This document shows positions 6,244 through 6,485 of a stretch of 6,485 nt of DNA, piece after piece. This DNA comes from Methyloprofundus sp. (lineage in GTDB: Bacteria > Pseudomonadota > Gammaproteobacteria > Methylococcales > Methylomonadaceae). The stretch lies in assembly GCA_030636485.1 (NCBI GenBank), contig DAOVWV010000099.1, positions 1 through 6,485 of the forward strand. Reading direction: 5' to 3'. How positions within the stretch are numbered: position 1 is the stretch's first letter; every line of letters starts with the position of its first letter. The position numbers and the translations under genes are program-made. Under the pieces are notes generated by a model. It was not told the origin of the DNA. It worked only from the letters and a program-made list of their open reading frames with translations, and did not search any database.

Positions 6244-6275
6244 ATCGTTATGTACGAATTTACTTGACCACTACA
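6244..6275 (-). repeat. IS right terminal inverted repeat (IRR)
   Basis: Inverted partner of 5023-5054, starting 9 bases after the orfB stop. It contains TTGACC (6264-6269), a 5/6 match to the -35 consensus and directed outward, as expected for an IS3-family right end. Confidence 0.92.
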
Positions 6276-6281
6276 AGGAAG

Positions 6282-6313
6282 AAGTGATCCCAGCATATAT
6301 GCTGGGATCACTT
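6282..6313 (-). terminator. Perfect 32-base palindrome, probable (bidirectional) terminator
   Basis: AAGTGATCCCAGCATA at 6282-6297 is followed at once by its exact reverse complement (6298-6313), a 16-base-pair stem if fully paired; in RNA the central bases form the loop. On the minus strand it starts 17 bases after the stop of the gene ending at 6331 and is followed by CTTCTTCC. On the plus strand it is followed by TGTTT. It most likely terminates the minus-strand gene and could also block read-through out of the IS. Confidence 0.75.
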
Positions 6314-6330
6314 TGTTTAAAGAATAAAAC

Positions 6331-6483
6331 TTAGAAGTTAACAACTACTGAAGGATTGAAATCACAAGTACTGACATCAAAACTAGCGGTTTTTGACGTA
6401 GGCTTACCATTAATTACCGCCTGTACAGTTACCAAATACGATCCCGGTAACAACTGAACGGGATTGCCGTAGGCACCATATTC
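6331..6483 (-). CDS. C-terminal end of an unidentified protein (5' part outside window)
   Basis: On the minus strand a frame is open from the window edge to a TAA at 6333-6331, giving 50 visible residues. The segment LLPGSYLVTVQAVINGKP, then TSKTASFDVSTCDF and the ending VVVNF, has alternating hydrophobic residues typical of beta strands. PGSYLVTVQAVINGK resembles the last strands of an Ig-like or other beta-sandwich domain of an exported protein. That is inference from pattern only; I do not recognise the family. The other two minus-strand frames are closed, and a perfect palindromic terminator lies 17 bases past the stop, both supporting a real gene end. It converges on the IS. Confidence 0.68.
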   Translation of the reverse strand, partial: EYGAYGNPVQLLPGSYLVTVQAVINGKPTSKTASFDVSTCDFNPSVVVNF

Positions 6484-6485
6484 GG

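Larger units (their letters stand above)
5023..6275 (+). mobile_element. Complete IS3-family insertion sequence
   Basis: A 1253-bp element starting 5'-TGTAGTGGTC and ending GACCACTACA-3'. Terminal inverted repeats of about 32 bases match at 25 positions (5023-5054 and 6244-6275). It carries two overlapping frames, orfA (HTH plus leucine zipper) and orfB (DD(35)E integrase core), joined by a -1 frameshift signal. Length, TG...CA ends and the frameshift layout fit the IS3 family, and the sequence motifs of OrfB resemble the IS3 group. Both reading frames are intact, so it may still be active. The 3-4 bases on either side (TGT before, AGG after) do not form a direct repeat, which is unusual for a simple insertion. 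Confidence 0.95.

Noticed and set aside
1..6485. CRISPR arrays, tRNA or rRNA genes
   Set aside because: No regularly spaced direct repeats and no tRNA- or rRNA-like sequences were seen.

Overview
The window looks like chromosomal DNA from a gammaproteobacterium. The evidence is an adjacent fabA-fabB pair (the classical anaerobic unsaturated fatty acid pathway), a TtcA tRNA thiolase with the proteobacterial cysteine pattern, and an Slt70-type lytic transglycosylase. The DNA is moderately AT-rich. I cannot fix the genus from sequence alone.

Layout, left to right. (1) Positions 2-889: the C-terminal part of a soluble lytic transglycosylase (slt), 5' end outside the window. (2) 890-1365: a 476-bp intergenic stretch holding a palindromic MITE-like element (907-1078), an unexplained GC-richer block ending in a C9 tract, and the likely fabA promoter. 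(3) 1372-3118: fabA and fabB, ten bases apart, almost certainly one operon, closed by a strong hairpin terminator (3156-3206). (4) 3221-4078: ttcA. (5) 4108-4260: a second, inverted and diverged copy of the MITE-like element. (6) 4304-4666: the wreck of a toxin-antitoxin locus. A PIN-domain (VapC-type) toxin remnant without a start codon, apparently also lacking its middle, sits 3 bases before an intact Phd/YefM-type antitoxin gene. (7) 4768-5007: a small membrane-anchored protein of unknown function. (8) 5023-6275: a complete IS3-family insertion sequence with intact orfA/orfB, terminal inverted repeats, DD(35)E catalytic residues and a textbook -1 frameshift signal. (9) 6282-6313: a perfect palindrome that probably terminates the last gene. 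(10) 6331-6483, minus strand: the C-terminal 50 codons of an unidentified protein.

The left two thirds are housekeeping: cell-wall turnover, unsaturated fatty acid synthesis and tRNA modification. The right third is accessory: repeat element, decayed toxin-antitoxin pair, small orphan gene, IS. I found no clearly new multi-gene system. The signals most worth checking are the compact IS frameshift cassette, the promoter predicted to form when the IS ends join in a circle, the paired inverted MITE-like elements flanking fabA-fabB-ttcA, and the toxin deletion that leaves a solitary antitoxin.
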